Assembly (NCBI GenBank): GCA_052267165.1
Contig: JBKQHO010000015.1
Location: forward strand, 1 to 64,000
From: CAWICD01 sp052267165
GTDB taxonomy: Bacteria > Vulcanimicrobiota > Vulcanimicrobiia > Vulcanimicrobiales > Vulcanimicrobiaceae
Reading direction: 5' to 3'
DNA length: 64,000 nucleotides
Shown piece by piece: positions 9,430 to 17,647 of the stretch (its first letter is position 1; the number at the start of each line of letters is the position of its first letter). The notes beneath the pieces were generated by a model. It ran no database searches. It had not been told where the DNA came from and saw nothing but the letters and a program-made list of their open reading frames with translations. The translations under genes were made by a program, and so were the position numbers.

Positions 9430-9585
9430 CCCGGGGGCCCACGCGCGAAGTCGCGTGGGGGCGCTCCGGAGTGCCAGGCGCGGCGCAACGTGCCGCGCCC
9501 TTCAAACCAAGCGCGCAGGAACGTTTTCGGCGCGCTAGTGCCGAAAGCGTTCCGGAGTGCCGGGCGCGGCGCAACGTGCCGCGCC
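9430..9585 (+). repeat. Composite hairpin repeat upstream of mtnP
   Basis: The 268-bp spacer before mtnP is packed with palindromes also found upstream of gcvH (40518-40777, opposite strand). In order: a CCCACGCG...CGCGTGGG hairpin (9430-9464); a GGCGCGGC / GCCGCGCC stem with loop GCAACGT (9477-9499); a 12-bp AACGTTTTCGGC / GCCGAAAGCGTT stem with one wobble pair (9520-9551); and a second GGCGCGGC stem with the same GCAACGT loop (9563-9585). The last hairpin ends 7 nt before the AGGAG ribosome-binding site (9593-9597). This is consistent with a REP-like element or structured leader RNA. Confidence 0.75.
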
Positions 9586-9603
9586 TTTCAAAAGGAGAAA
9601 CTT

Positions 9604-10395
9604 TTGACGGAACGGGCCGAGATCGGGGTGTTCGGCGGGTCGGGGTTTTATTCGCTGATGGACACGGTGCGAGAGGTTTGGATCGAGACGCCGTACGGCG
9701 CGCCCAGCGACCGCGTGGCCCTCGGCGAGATCGCGGGCCGGCAGGTCGCCTTCTTGCCGCGTCACGGCAAGGATCATCGCTACCCGCCGCACGCCATCAA
9801 CTACCGCGCCAACCTCTGGGCGATGATGCAGCTCGGCGTGACGCGGATCATCGGTCCGACGGCCTCGGGTTCGCTGAAGCTTGGGGTCAAGCCGGGCGAC
9901 ATGGTCGTAGCCGATCAGGTCGTCGACCGCACGACCGGCCGCAAGGACACCTTCTACGACGGTCCGATCACTACGCATGTCAGCTATGCCGATCCATACT
10001 GTCCGCAGCTGCGACCGATCGCGATCGATGCGTTGAAGTCGGCCGGCGTCACGACGCACGAGAAGGGAACTATCGTCGTCGTCCAGGGGCCGCGCTTCTC
10101 GACGCGCGCGGAGTCAAAATGGTACCAAGACGCCGGCTGGGATGTCATCAACATGACGCAATATCCTGAGTGCTACTTGGCCCTCGAACTCGACATGTGC
10201 TACGTCAACATCTCGCTGATCACCGACTACGACGTCGGAATCGAAGGCTCCGACCCGGTCTCGCACCAGTCGGTCTTCGACGTGCTCAAGAGCAACAACG
10301 AGCGTGTAACCGCGGCGATCTTCAACATCATCCGCTCGATGCCGGCCGAGCGCACCTGCTCGTGCGGCTCGACGCTCGCGAACTCACGGCTCTAA
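9604..10395 (+). CDS. mtnP: S-methyl-5'-thioadenosine phosphorylase
   Basis: Cleaves methylthioadenosine, the by-product of spermidine synthesis, into adenine and methylthioribose-1-phosphate. The 263-residue protein opens with GVFGGSGFY (phosphate site), then LPRHGKDHRYPPHAINYRAN and the nucleoside site VINMTQYPE. The start is TTG six bases after AGGAG; the frame extends upstream only through the hairpin repeat. MtnP complements the speA, speD and speE genes elsewhere in the window. The C terminus has a Cys pair (CSCGS), as in some relatives. Confidence 0.93.
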   Translation: MTERAEIGVFGGSGFYSLMDTVREVWIETPYGAPSDRVALGEIAGRQVAFLPRHGKDHRYPPHAINYRANLWAMMQLGVTRIIGPTASGSLKLGVKPGDMVVADQVVDRTTGRKDTFYDGPITTHVSYADPYCPQLRPIAIDALKSAGVTTHEKGTIVVVQGPRFSTRAESKWYQDAGWDVINMTQYPECYLALELDMCYVNISLITDYDVGIEGSDPVSHQSVFDVLKSNNERVTAAIFNIIRSMPAERTCSCGSTLANSRL

Positions 10396-10399
10396 CCGG

Positions 10400-11134
10400 A
10401 TGCGCTCCGCAGGCCGAGTCGACTTCACCGCCTACCTGAAAGCCATCGCGTTGCTGGTGCGCAATCCCGGGCTCACGCTTGCACCGCTGCTGATGGCCGT
10501 CGCGCAGATCTTGCTGTTCATGGTGATGCCGATGGACAGCGGTGGGGGCGGCATCCTCAGCATGGCAAACTCGAGCATCACCTCGTTGCTCGCGCAGCTA
10601 TTGAACTCGTTCGGGCTCGCGGTTTCGCTGATCATGGCGGAAAACGTGTGGCGGCACGGCGGCGCTCGTTTCGACGATGCATGGGAGACGGCGAAGCGCA
10701 ACGCGGGCGGCATCCTGCTGGCGGCGATCGGCTTTAACTTCGTGACCTGGATCGCGGCCTACCTCGGTTCGGCGATCCCCCTGGGCTCGGTCGTGCTCGG
10801 AATCGTCGCCTGCTTCTTCTTCATCTACACGTTGCCCGCCGCGGCGATCGGCGGCGTGCCCGGCGGCGCGGCGCTGCAGGTTGCGCTCGAGCGCGCGCGC
10901 GGCGCGGTCTTGCCGACGGTGATCGTGACAGCCGTCTACCTGTTCGTCTACTACGTCCTCACGTCGCTCGTCGCCGAAGCGATCGTGCCGCTCGTGCCCG
11001 ACTACGATCCGTACGCCCCCTTCGTCGTCGGCCGGCTGCTCGTCGCCGTCATCCAAGCGATCGCCGCCGGCTACGTCGCGCTCGTCCTCGCCAAAGCCTA
11101 CGACGACGCCTCCTACGGCCGCTACTACCGCTGA
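10400..11134 (+). CDS. Hypothetical polytopic membrane protein
   Basis: Not recognised beyond being an integral membrane protein of 244 residues. Roughly six hydrophobic segments are visible, for example around residues 25-45, 60-80, 105-125, 128-150, 172-195 and 212-232. A helix resembling those of DUF4013-type proteins (ENVWRHGGARFDDAWETAKR) lies between membrane segments. It starts 4 bp after mtnP stops and is probably cotranscribed with it, although no functional link is obvious. Confidence 0.7.
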   Translation: MRSAGRVDFTAYLKAIALLVRNPGLTLAPLLMAVAQILLFMVMPMDSGGGGILSMANSSITSLLAQLLNSFGLAVSLIMAENVWRHGGARFDDAWETAKRNAGGILLAAIGFNFVTWIAAYLGSAIPLGSVVLGIVACFFFIYTLPAAAIGGVPGGAALQVALERARGAVLPTVIVTAVYLFVYYVLTSLVAEAIVPLVPDYDPYAPFVVGRLLVAVIQAIAAGYVALVLAKAYDDASYGRYYR

Positions 11135-11177
11135 TGGCAACCTTCAGGTAACACGGACCGGTTACAGTCGTACTACG

Positions 11178-11453
11178 ATGGGAGAACGTGAACCGACGAA
11201 CGGCGAGCTAATGGACGCGATCGTGCAGCTGCACGGGTACGTGGAAAGCGGCTTTGCTACAATCTCACGGGAGTTCGTCGCCGTGAGGCAAGAGTTTCGG
11301 CAGGAAATCCAAAGTGAAGTCGGTGGATTGCAACAGGTGATGCAGCGCGAGTTCGGCAAACTGCAACATGACATGAATCGCCGTTTCGACCGGGTCGACG
11401 AACGGTTTGACGCGCTGGAGAGCCGCGTAGGTCGTCTCGAAGGCGCGACCTGA
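11178..11453 (+). CDS. Small coiled-coil protein
   Basis: A 91-residue hydrophilic protein, mostly predicted helical coiled coil, with hydrophobic residues at heptad spacing from about residue 15 to 88 (for example RFDRVDERFDALESRVGRLE). No enzymatic motif. Similar short proteins occur as oligomerising accessory factors, but no function can be assigned. It starts 44 bp after the membrane protein. Confidence 0.6.
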   Translation: MGEREPTNGELMDAIVQLHGYVESGFATISREFVAVRQEFRQEIQSEVGGLQQVMQREFGKLQHDMNRRFDRVDERFDALESRVGRLEGAT

Positions 11454-11478
11454 CGCGGAGCTCGTCACATACGACGCG

Positions 11479-11742
11479 CTAAAGGCGAATCGAGAACGGG
11501 TCGACCGCGGCGGGTTCCGTTTCGAGCCAGACGCTCTTTACTTGGGTGCATTCGCGGAGCGCGTCGATGCCGTTCTCGCGGCCTAAGCCACTGCTCTTGT
11601 AAGCGCCGAACGGCATGCTCGGGCCGAGCGAACGATAGGTGTTGATCCACACCGTCCCCGCGCGCAAACGCCGCGCGACGCGATGGGTTCGGCCCGCGTC
11701 GCTCGTCCATATGCCGGCGGCAAGGCCGTACTCGCTTCCGTA
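11479..11742 (-). pseudogene. Aldehyde dehydrogenase, C-terminal remnant
   Basis: About 87 codons match the last fifth of an NAD-dependent aldehyde dehydrogenase: YGLAAGIWTSD, then RRLRAGTVWIN, then MPFGAYKSSGLGREN and the terminal QVKSVWLE. The catalytic cysteine and NAD-binding parts are missing. The frame is open to 11742 and breaks exactly where an IS200/IS605-type terminal hairpin begins. The start of this reading frame would be internal, so I treat it as a dead 3' fragment. Confidence 0.8.
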
Positions 11743-11773
11743 AAGCCCCGGCCTTCAGGCCGGGATAGTTGAC
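11741..11773 (-). mobile_element. Solo IS200/IS605 (TnpB-type) terminal hairpin
   Basis: CCCGGCC-TTCA-GGCCGGG stem-loop (11747-11764) flanked by AAAG on one side and ATAGTTGAC on the other. This layout is characteristic of the subterminal hairpins of IS200/IS605 and TnpB elements. No tnpA or tnpB lies nearby, so it is a relic end left after deletion or imprecise loss. It marks the breakpoint of the aldehyde dehydrogenase remnant. The remaining 18 bp up to the holB stop hold nothing recognisable. Confidence 0.6.
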
Positions 11774-11791
11774 CGCACTGCGACCGGGCGT

Positions 11792-12865
11792 TTACGGCTC
11801 CGTCGGACGCCGGGCCGCCGTCTCGCGCGGGTCGCGCGGACCGAGTTGCATACGCAAGTAATCGACGACCAAGCCGGCGGAAACATTGGTCGCGGCCAGC
11901 CGCTGGGCTTCAGCGACCGCGGTCAGAAGGGCGACGACTTCGAGCGGAGAGCGCGGTGGTAATTCGGCTAAGCGCTTGCGTTGATCGGGGGCCAAGAGCG
12001 GGACGTTCGCGCCGCCCAGCACACCGGCAGACCAATCGCGCGCTGCCACGCGAACCGTCTCGACGAGCTCGCCGACGAGCGCGCGCTTCTCCCCCGCGTT
12101 GAGGCTGCGGTCGTCGAGTCGCAAGAAGCCCGTGTCCGGCGCCCGTCCGCGCATCGCGTCGGCGAACCAGGCGAACGAAGCGTCGCGCATGCCGCTCTCT
12201 TCGCCTTCGAGCACTTCGCGGGCGCGCACGATGCTGCCTAGAGCGATCTCTGCCGCCAACCGTGCACTTTCGGGAGCCGCGCCGTCGGCACGCAAAACGG
12301 AAGCTACTTCCGCCACGCTCAGCGGCGGAAAAGCGAGCTCGACCAAACGCGAGCGGATCGTCGCCAGCAGCGAACCGGCAGCGTTTGTGGTGACGAACAC
12401 CACGACGCCGGACGGCGGCTCTTCGAAAAACTTGAGCAGAGCGTTGGCGGCCTCGTGCGTCGCGAATTCGACGTCGCCGAGCAACACCACGCGGTAGCGG
12501 CTGCGATAGCCGTGCAGCGAGAGCTCGCGCACGATGTCGCGTGCGGAGGGGTCCTCGCCGTGCAGCGCGCCGCCGCCGTCCTTGCCGATCTTGACCGTGC
12601 CCTCCGTCACCATGAAGTCCGGATGCGTTCCGGCCAAGAAGAGCCGGCACGCCGGGCAGTGGTTGCAATAGCCGAGCAGCGTCGTCTTCGGCGTTTCGCA
12701 CAGGAGCGATCGCGCGACCCGCCGCGCAAACGTCTTCTTGCCTACGCCGGCGGGGCCGCTGAACAGATAGCCATGCGCGAGCGCGCCGGGCGCGAGCGCA
12801 GCGAAGTATGCCAGCGCGTTATGCGCGCCGACGACCTCGAAGATCCCATCGATCGCTTTCACCAC
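11792..12865 (-). CDS. holB: DNA polymerase III delta-prime subunit
   Basis: Clamp-loader AAA+ subunit of 357 residues. Walker A is SGPAGVGKKT near residue 38, followed by a zinc-type cysteine cluster (CNHCPAC), then LLGDVEFATHEAANALLKFFEEP and VFVTTN, the sensor-1 region. Two GTG codons in tandem begin the gene 4 nt after the tmk stop; I took the first. The tmk-holB pairing is widely conserved in bacteria. Walker B is degenerate (LLGD), as is common in delta-prime. Confidence 0.88.
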   Translation of the reverse strand: MVKAIDGIFEVVGAHNALAYFAALAPGALAHGYLFSGPAGVGKKTFARRVARSLLCETPKTTLLGYCNHCPACRLFLAGTHPDFMVTEGTVKIGKDGGGALHGEDPSARDIVRELSLHGYRSRYRVVLLGDVEFATHEAANALLKFFEEPPSGVVVFVTTNAAGSLLATIRSRLVELAFPPLSVAEVASVLRADGAAPESARLAAEIALGSIVRAREVLEGEESGMRDASFAWFADAMRGRAPDTGFLRLDDRSLNAGEKRALVGELVETVRVAARDWSAGVLGGANVPLLAPDQRKRLAELPPRSPLEVVALLTAVAEAQRLAATNVSAGLVVDYLRMQLGPRDPRETAARRPTEP

Positions 12866-12869
12866 GGGT

Positions 12870-13517
12870 TCAAGTGGACGCGAAACGGTCGCAGATCGTT
12901 TCCCAAGCTGATTCGAGCAGCGCCTCCTGCGGGCGCACGCCGTCGAGCGCCACGATGCGCGGGTCGCTCGCCGCAAGCGCTAAGTAGCCCGCACGCACCC
13001 GCTGGTGAAACGTGCGCTCCTCGCGTTCGAGCCGGTCGACGACCGCGCCGGTCGCAGAGGCCCGCGCGTTGACGCGCCGGCGTGAGAGATCGACCGGTAT
13101 GTCGACGAGCAGCACCAGCTCGGGCTCGACACGTCGCGTCGCCGCGGCCGCCAACTCGTTGAGCAACGCGAGGTCGAGGCCGCGTCCGTAGCCTTGGTAG
13201 GCGAGCGTCGCGGTCGAAAAGCGGTCCGAGAGCACCCAGCGCCCGGCGGCCAGTGCCGGCGCGATCAGTTCGCTGACGAGCTGCGCTCGCGAAGCGTTGA
13301 GCACCAGCGCTTCCGCGATCGGATCGAGCTTCAGGGCGTGATCGACGAAGATCGCGCGCAGCCGGTCGCCCAGCGCCGTCCCGCCGGGCTCCCGCGTCGC
13401 CTCCACCTCGATGCCGTGGGCCTGCAAGCGCCCGAGCAGACCGGCCAAGAGCGTGGATTTCCCACTCCCTTCGATCCCCTCGATGCTGATGAAGCGCGGC
13501 GGATTGAGAGCGCCTAC
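12870..13517 (-). CDS. tmk: Thymidylate kinase, start codon unclear
   Basis: Phosphorylates dTMP to dTDP. The P-loop EGIEGSGKST, the DR(x)Y-type motif region (TREPGGT; SDRFSTATLAYQGYGRG) and the lid arginines (LEREERTFHQR) are all present. No ATG, GTG or TTG exists in frame between the R3H ATPase stop and the P-loop, nor for over 380 nt inside that gene. Possible starts are a GTA that overlaps the upstream TAG stop as GTAG (13517, used here) or an ATC at 13490. A sequence error is possible. The enzyme is otherwise full length. Confidence 0.85.
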   Translation of the reverse strand, partial: VGALNPPRFISIEGIEGSGKSTLLAGLLGRLQAHGIEVEATREPGGTALGDRLRAIFVDHALKLDPIAEALVLNASRAQLVSELIAPALAAGRWVLSDRFSTATLAYQGYGRGLDLALLNELAAAATRRVEPELVLLVDIPVDLSRRRVNARASATGAVVDRLEREERTFHQRVRAGYLALAASDPRIVALDGVRPQEALLESAWETICDRFAST

Positions 13518-15121
13518 GCCGAGGCTCCCGCACGGTACGAACTTTCCGGCCGGAAGTAGAGGACGCGCCGGTTCGGCTCCATCCCCGTGCTGCGCGACAT
13601 GACCGCGTGCTGTTCGGCGAGCTGGTGCTGCATGCGCCGGACATACGAGGTTTGCGGCGACAGCTCGATGGGCTTGTTCTCGAGCAGCACCTTGTAGATC
13701 GCCTCGCCGGCTTCGCGCAGCGCGATCTCCTCGGCGTCGATCGACGGCAGGTTGAAGACGTCCTTGAGCGCGTGCATGATCTGCGCGGTGGTGTTGGTCT
13801 TGATCGAGATGATCGGCACGTTCTCGGCGGCGATCGCCTTGAGCTTCTCCGACTCCTTGCGCTCGAGCGACTTGAGCGTCAGCACGACGTCGGCATCGTC
13901 CCACTTGCGCGCGATCGAGGCTCCGACGCTCAAGTTGTGAACCGCCCGTTCAATCTTGTTGCGCGAGACGCCGTACGGAAAGATCAGCAGCGAAACTTCG
14001 CGCTCGTCGTGCTCGTCGTTGTCGGCTTCGCGCACCGTGCGCTCCGCCGCGAGGGCGGCGCTCAATTCGGATTCCTGCACGACCGGACGGCGTACCGGTG
14101 CGGCAACCGCTTCGCGCACGACTTGCACGTTGCCGCCCGGCATGCGCTGGCGCACTTCGGGCTGCGGCTGATAGCCGCGCAGCAGCGCATCGACCGTGTC
14201 GGCGACGTTCTGATAGATCGAGAGCCGGTCGCGATCGTTGATCTCGATCACGATGTCGAAGGTGGGAGGCGCCTTGCGTTCCAGCACGCTCTTGCGCGTG
14301 CCGCGCCGGCGGGCTTCCTCATCGGAGAGCGTCACGCTGGAGATGCCGCCCACGAGATCCGAAAGCGTCGGATTCATCAGCAGGTTCTCGAGCGTCTTGC
14401 CGTGGGCGGTGCCGATCAACTGCACCCCGCGCTCGGCGATCGTGCGCGCGGCGACCGTCTCGGCCTCGGTCCCGATCTCGTCGATGACGATCACTTCGGG
14501 CATGTGGTTCTCGACGGCCTCGACCATCACGTCGTGCTGCAGCGCCGGATCGGCGACTTGCATGCGCCGCGCATGTCCGATGCCCGGGTGCGGAACGTCG
14601 CCGTCGCCGGCGATCTCGTTCGACGTATCGACGACCACCACGCGTTTGCGATCCTCGGCGAGGACGCGCGCGCACTCGCGCAGCATCGTCGTCTTGCCGA
14701 CGCCCGGCGCTCCGAGCAGACAGATCGACTTGCCGCTGCGGATCACGTCGAGGATGATGTCGATCGTTCCGTAGACGGCGCGGCCGACGCGACACGTCAA
14801 GCCGACGATCTTACCGGTTCGGTTGCGGATCGCGGAGATTCGGTGCAGCGTCTGCTCGATCCCCGCGCGATTATCGGCCCCGAACGCCGAGAGGCGTGAG
14901 CTCACGTGGGCCAGATCCTCGCTCGTCACCTTGTGCTCCGAAAGGTAGACGAAGTCGCCCTGGAAACGGGCTTCCGGCTGCCGACCGAGGTCGAGCACGA
15001 CTTCGATCAGGGCTTCGAGATTCGGGAGCCGGACGAGCGCTTGCCGGATCGGCAGCGGGAAGATGTCGAGGAGTTGGGTGAGTTCCCAATGCGGAGAGAC
15101 GGACTCGGCGTTAACGGCCAA
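13514..15121 (-). CDS. R3H-domain AAA ATPase (Ycf45-like)
   Basis: A 535-residue protein with an N-terminal SpoIIIAA-like ATPase: Walker A GAPGVGKTT (residues 137-145), Walker B VIVIDEIGTE, and GTAHG as sensor. A variable linker follows, then a C-terminal R3H-type nucleic-acid-binding region (IELSPQTSYVRRMQHQLAEQ). This architecture is shared with chloroplast Ycf45 and cyanobacterial proteins of unknown role. It overlaps tmk by 4 nt at most. A function in nucleic-acid handling is likely, but the substrate is unknown. Confidence 0.85.
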   Translation of the reverse strand: MAVNAESVSPHWELTQLLDIFPLPIRQALVRLPNLEALIEVVLDLGRQPEARFQGDFVYLSEHKVTSEDLAHVSSRLSAFGADNRAGIEQTLHRISAIRNRTGKIVGLTCRVGRAVYGTIDIILDVIRSGKSICLLGAPGVGKTTMLRECARVLAEDRKRVVVVDTSNEIAGDGDVPHPGIGHARRMQVADPALQHDVMVEAVENHMPEVIVIDEIGTEAETVAARTIAERGVQLIGTAHGKTLENLLMNPTLSDLVGGISSVTLSDEEARRRGTRKSVLERKAPPTFDIVIEINDRDRLSIYQNVADTVDALLRGYQPQPEVRQRMPGGNVQVVREAVAAPVRRPVVQESELSAALAAERTVREADNDEHDEREVSLLIFPYGVSRNKIERAVHNLSVGASIARKWDDADVVLTLKSLERKESEKLKAIAAENVPIISIKTNTTAQIMHALKDVFNLPSIDAEEIALREAGEAIYKVLLENKPIELSPQTSYVRRMQHQLAEQHAVMSRSTGMEPNRRVLYFRPESSYRAGASA

Positions 15122-15205
15122 TGCACATCCTCGTGGGGTATTCGATGGGTCGCTCCTTCGTGGGCGAAGGTCGGCGGCCCTCGAACTCGGCTAGTTCGCG
15201 AAGCA

Positions 15206-16705
15206 TCACGTTTCCTTTACTACCCGAATCGTCCGAAGTTCCGTGTCGTACGGACCTTGCATCCTGACGCCGGCCTTCTTCTCGAGCTCGAGGTAGTCGA
15301 CGATCTCCCGCGTGATCTCCTCACCGGGCGAGATCACCGGAATCCCGGGTGGGTAGGGCGTGATCACCTCGGCGCAGATCCGTCCCGGGCTCGCCTTGAA
15401 GCGCAGCATCTCGGTGTCGGCGAGGAATGCCTCACGCGGGTTCATGCGAAGCTCCGGCATGGCCGGCAGGTTGTAGGTTCCGGTCGCGAGCCGCCGCTCG
15501 AGGACGCCCGAGGGCGAGAAGACGTCGATGGGCCTATCCTCGCGGGCTAGCTCCTTGACGCCGTAGACGAGCCGGTCCGCCGACTCCTGCGTCGTCCCGA
15601 TCGTGAACAGCGCCAAGCAATTGAAGAGGTCGGCCAGCTCGCACTGCACGTTGTAACGGCGCCGTAGGATCTCTTCGGCCTCGTAACCGGTGTAGCCGAG
15701 ATCCTTGACGGTGATCGTGATCTTGGTCGGATCGAAATCGAAGACGCCGGGCTTGCCGACCTGTTCGCGGCCGAAACAGTAGATGCCCGGGATCGCGTTG
15801 AGACGCCGGCGCGCGTCGCCGGCGATTTCGATCGTGCGCGAAAGCAGCGCGCTGCCTTCGACCGCCATCTGGCGGCGCGCGACGTCGAGGGATGCGACCA
15901 GCACGAGGTTCGGCGAGGTCGAGAGAAACAACTTGAGGACGGCCTTGAGCCGGTCGAGCCGGACGCGCTCGCCTTTCTGGTGGAGCATGGCCGTCTGCGA
16001 GAGGCTGCCCAGCATCTTGTGGGTCGAGTTGATGCACAGGTCCGCGCCGGCCTCGAGCGCATCGACCGGCAGCGCCGGATGAAAGTGAAAGTGCGGTCCC
16101 CAGGCTTCATCGACGAGCAGCGGCAGGTCATGGGCGTGCGCGACGGCCGCGATCCCTTCGAGGTCGGCGGCGACCCCGTAGTACGTCGGGCTCACGACAT
16201 AGACGGCCTTCACGTCGGGGTGCGCGCGCAGCGTGGCGGCGACCGTTTCGGGCGTGACCGTGTGATCCATGTGCAACGACTCGTCGAGCTCCGGCTTCAT
16301 CCACACCGGATAGGCGCCGCTCATGATCAGGCCGCCCATCGCGCTCTTGTGCGCGTTGCGCGGCAGCGCGATCTTCTCGCCCGGGTTGAGCGAGGTCATC
16401 ATCATGATCTGGTTGCCGCTGGTCGAGCCGTTGATCAGGAAGAACGAGTTGTCGGCGCCGTACGCGGCGGCGGCGAGCTCCTGTGCCTCTTCGATGGCCT
16501 CGGTCGGCTGCAGCAGATCGTCCAGGCCGCGGATCTGCGTCAAGTCGATCGCCAGCACGTTGTCGCCCAAATAATCGCGCAGCGCCCGGTCCATCCCGCG
16601 GCCCTGCATGTGACCGGGCGTGTGGAACGGGATGACGCCGGCGTCTACGTAGTCCAGCAGGGCGTCGAAGTAGGGCGTCCGGCTCTGATCCACGGCCGCA
16701 GTCAT
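15206..16705 (-). CDS. speA: Orn/Lys/Arg decarboxylase, probably arginine decarboxylase
   Basis: PLP enzyme of aspartate-aminotransferase fold, 499 residues, as in Bacillus SpeA. The cofactor lysine is K230 in STHKMLGSLSQTA; the aspartate that pairs with the pyridine nitrogen is in LLVDEAWGPHFHFH; the phosphate-binding loop is NGSTSGNQ. The C-terminal domain has the family ending ITPYPPGIPVISPGE. With speE and speD elsewhere in the window it would supply agmatine for polyamines. Lysine or ornithine specificity cannot be excluded. Confidence 0.88.
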   Translation of the reverse strand: MTAAVDQSRTPYFDALLDYVDAGVIPFHTPGHMQGRGMDRALRDYLGDNVLAIDLTQIRGLDDLLQPTEAIEEAQELAAAAYGADNSFFLINGSTSGNQIMMMTSLNPGEKIALPRNAHKSAMGGLIMSGAYPVWMKPELDESLHMDHTVTPETVAATLRAHPDVKAVYVVSPTYYGVAADLEGIAAVAHAHDLPLLVDEAWGPHFHFHPALPVDALEAGADLCINSTHKMLGSLSQTAMLHQKGERVRLDRLKAVLKLFLSTSPNLVLVASLDVARRQMAVEGSALLSRTIEIAGDARRRLNAIPGIYCFGREQVGKPGVFDFDPTKITITVKDLGYTGYEAEEILRRRYNVQCELADLFNCLALFTIGTTQESADRLVYGVKELAREDRPIDVFSPSGVLERRLATGTYNLPAMPELRMNPREAFLADTEMLRFKASPGRICAEVITPYPPGIPVISPGEEITREIVDYLELEKKAGVRMQGPYDTELRTIRVVKET

Positions 16706-16712
16706 TCAGCCC

Positions 16713-17240
16713 CTATTCGATCGCGTCCTCGATCGAGATGTTGTACAGGAACAAGAACTTGTGCCACTCGCCGGGCAGCGTGTTCCGTTTGACCCGAATC
16801 CAAGGAATGTACTTGGGCGCCTTCGGCTTGCGCCGCAACTGCATGTTCGCGTGCTCCGGGCTGCGGTTGTTCTTGCGGTTGTTGCAGTGCATGCAGGCGC
16901 ACACCAAGTTTTCCCAGGTGGAAGGGCCGCCCTTGCTCTTGGGAATCACGTGATCGACCGTCATCAAGCGCTCGCCGCGCACGTTGCAGTACTGACAGGT
17001 GTAGTCGTCGCGCAACAGGATGTTCTTTTTCGTGAGCGCAACCTTTTGCATCGGGCGCTTGATGTAGTAGAGCATCCGAATGATCGAGGGCATGCGCATC
17101 TCGAACGTCGGCGAACTGAGCACTTGCTCGCGCCCGTGCACGACCTCGGCCTTGCCGGAAAAGATCAGCTTCACCGCGCGCTGGAAGCTCGTGATGTTGA
17201 GTGCCTCGTAGGTGAAATTGAGCACGAGCACGTCCGTCAC
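16713..17240 (-). CDS. HNH endonuclease family protein
   Basis: A 175-residue protein with a zinc-stabilised HNH core: C82/C85 (CQYC), D96-H97 in VDHVIPKSKGG, N111 in WENLV, and C116/C119 followed by NNRK. The N-terminal 70 residues (VLNFTYEALNI, IFSGKAEVV) match the chromosomal HNH proteins widespread in Actinobacteria, Chloroflexi and cyanobacteria, whose job is not established. It lies 7 bp upstream of speA in the direction of transcription. It is not near any restriction or mobile gene. Confidence 0.88.
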   Translation of the reverse strand: MTDVLVLNFTYEALNITSFQRAVKLIFSGKAEVVHGREQVLSSPTFEMRMPSIIRMLYYIKRPMQKVALTKKNILLRDDYTCQYCNVRGERLMTVDHVIPKSKGGPSTWENLVCACMHCNNRKNNRSPEHANMQLRRKPKAPKYIPWIRVKRNTLPGEWHKFLFLYNISIEDAIE

Positions 17241-17292
17241 GGGGTTTCCTCCCCGTGCGCCGCGGCGGACTGCCCGAATGAATAAGCGAGGC

Positions 17293-17574
17293 TCATAGTC
17301 CTCGCTTCTGTACGAACGTCATTCGCAAGTCGGTGAGCAGCCTCGCTAGCGCGGACCGCTCCTCGGGTTGCAACCTCGGCGATATTCGCTCGAAGGCGCT
17401 CCCGGCGACGTCGATGAGCATCTCGGCCGAGGCCAGATCGGGCGCAACCGACTCATCGGGCGGCGCCAGATACATATGGGCGGCGAGCGCCAAGCTCGCG
17501 ATGGTTTCGCCGAGGACGACTTCCACCGGCGGCACCGTGGTCGCTTGCGGTTGCGCAGTCATCACCGCCTTCAT
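17293..17574 (-). CDS. DUF1844-like protein
   Basis: A 93-residue protein. ETIASLALAAHMYL, the IDVAGSAFERISPRL helix and the closing LLTDLRMTFVQK match the DUF1844 pattern (alanine/leucine-rich helix, then a helix beginning ID, ending in LRxxYV). The function is unknown in the family. It is preceded by pdxT with a 73-bp gap and followed by the HNH gene. Confidence 0.65.
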   Translation of the reverse strand: MKAVMTAQPQATTVPPVEVVLGETIASLALAAHMYLAPPDESVAPDLASAEMLIDVAGSAFERISPRLQPEERSALARLLTDLRMTFVQKRGL

Positions 17575-17647
17575 ACGCCGCTGTGAACGCGCATCCCCGC
17601 CGTGGCAGGGAGCCTCGCCCAGCGGGCGGCGGCGTTCCAGTAGCGAG

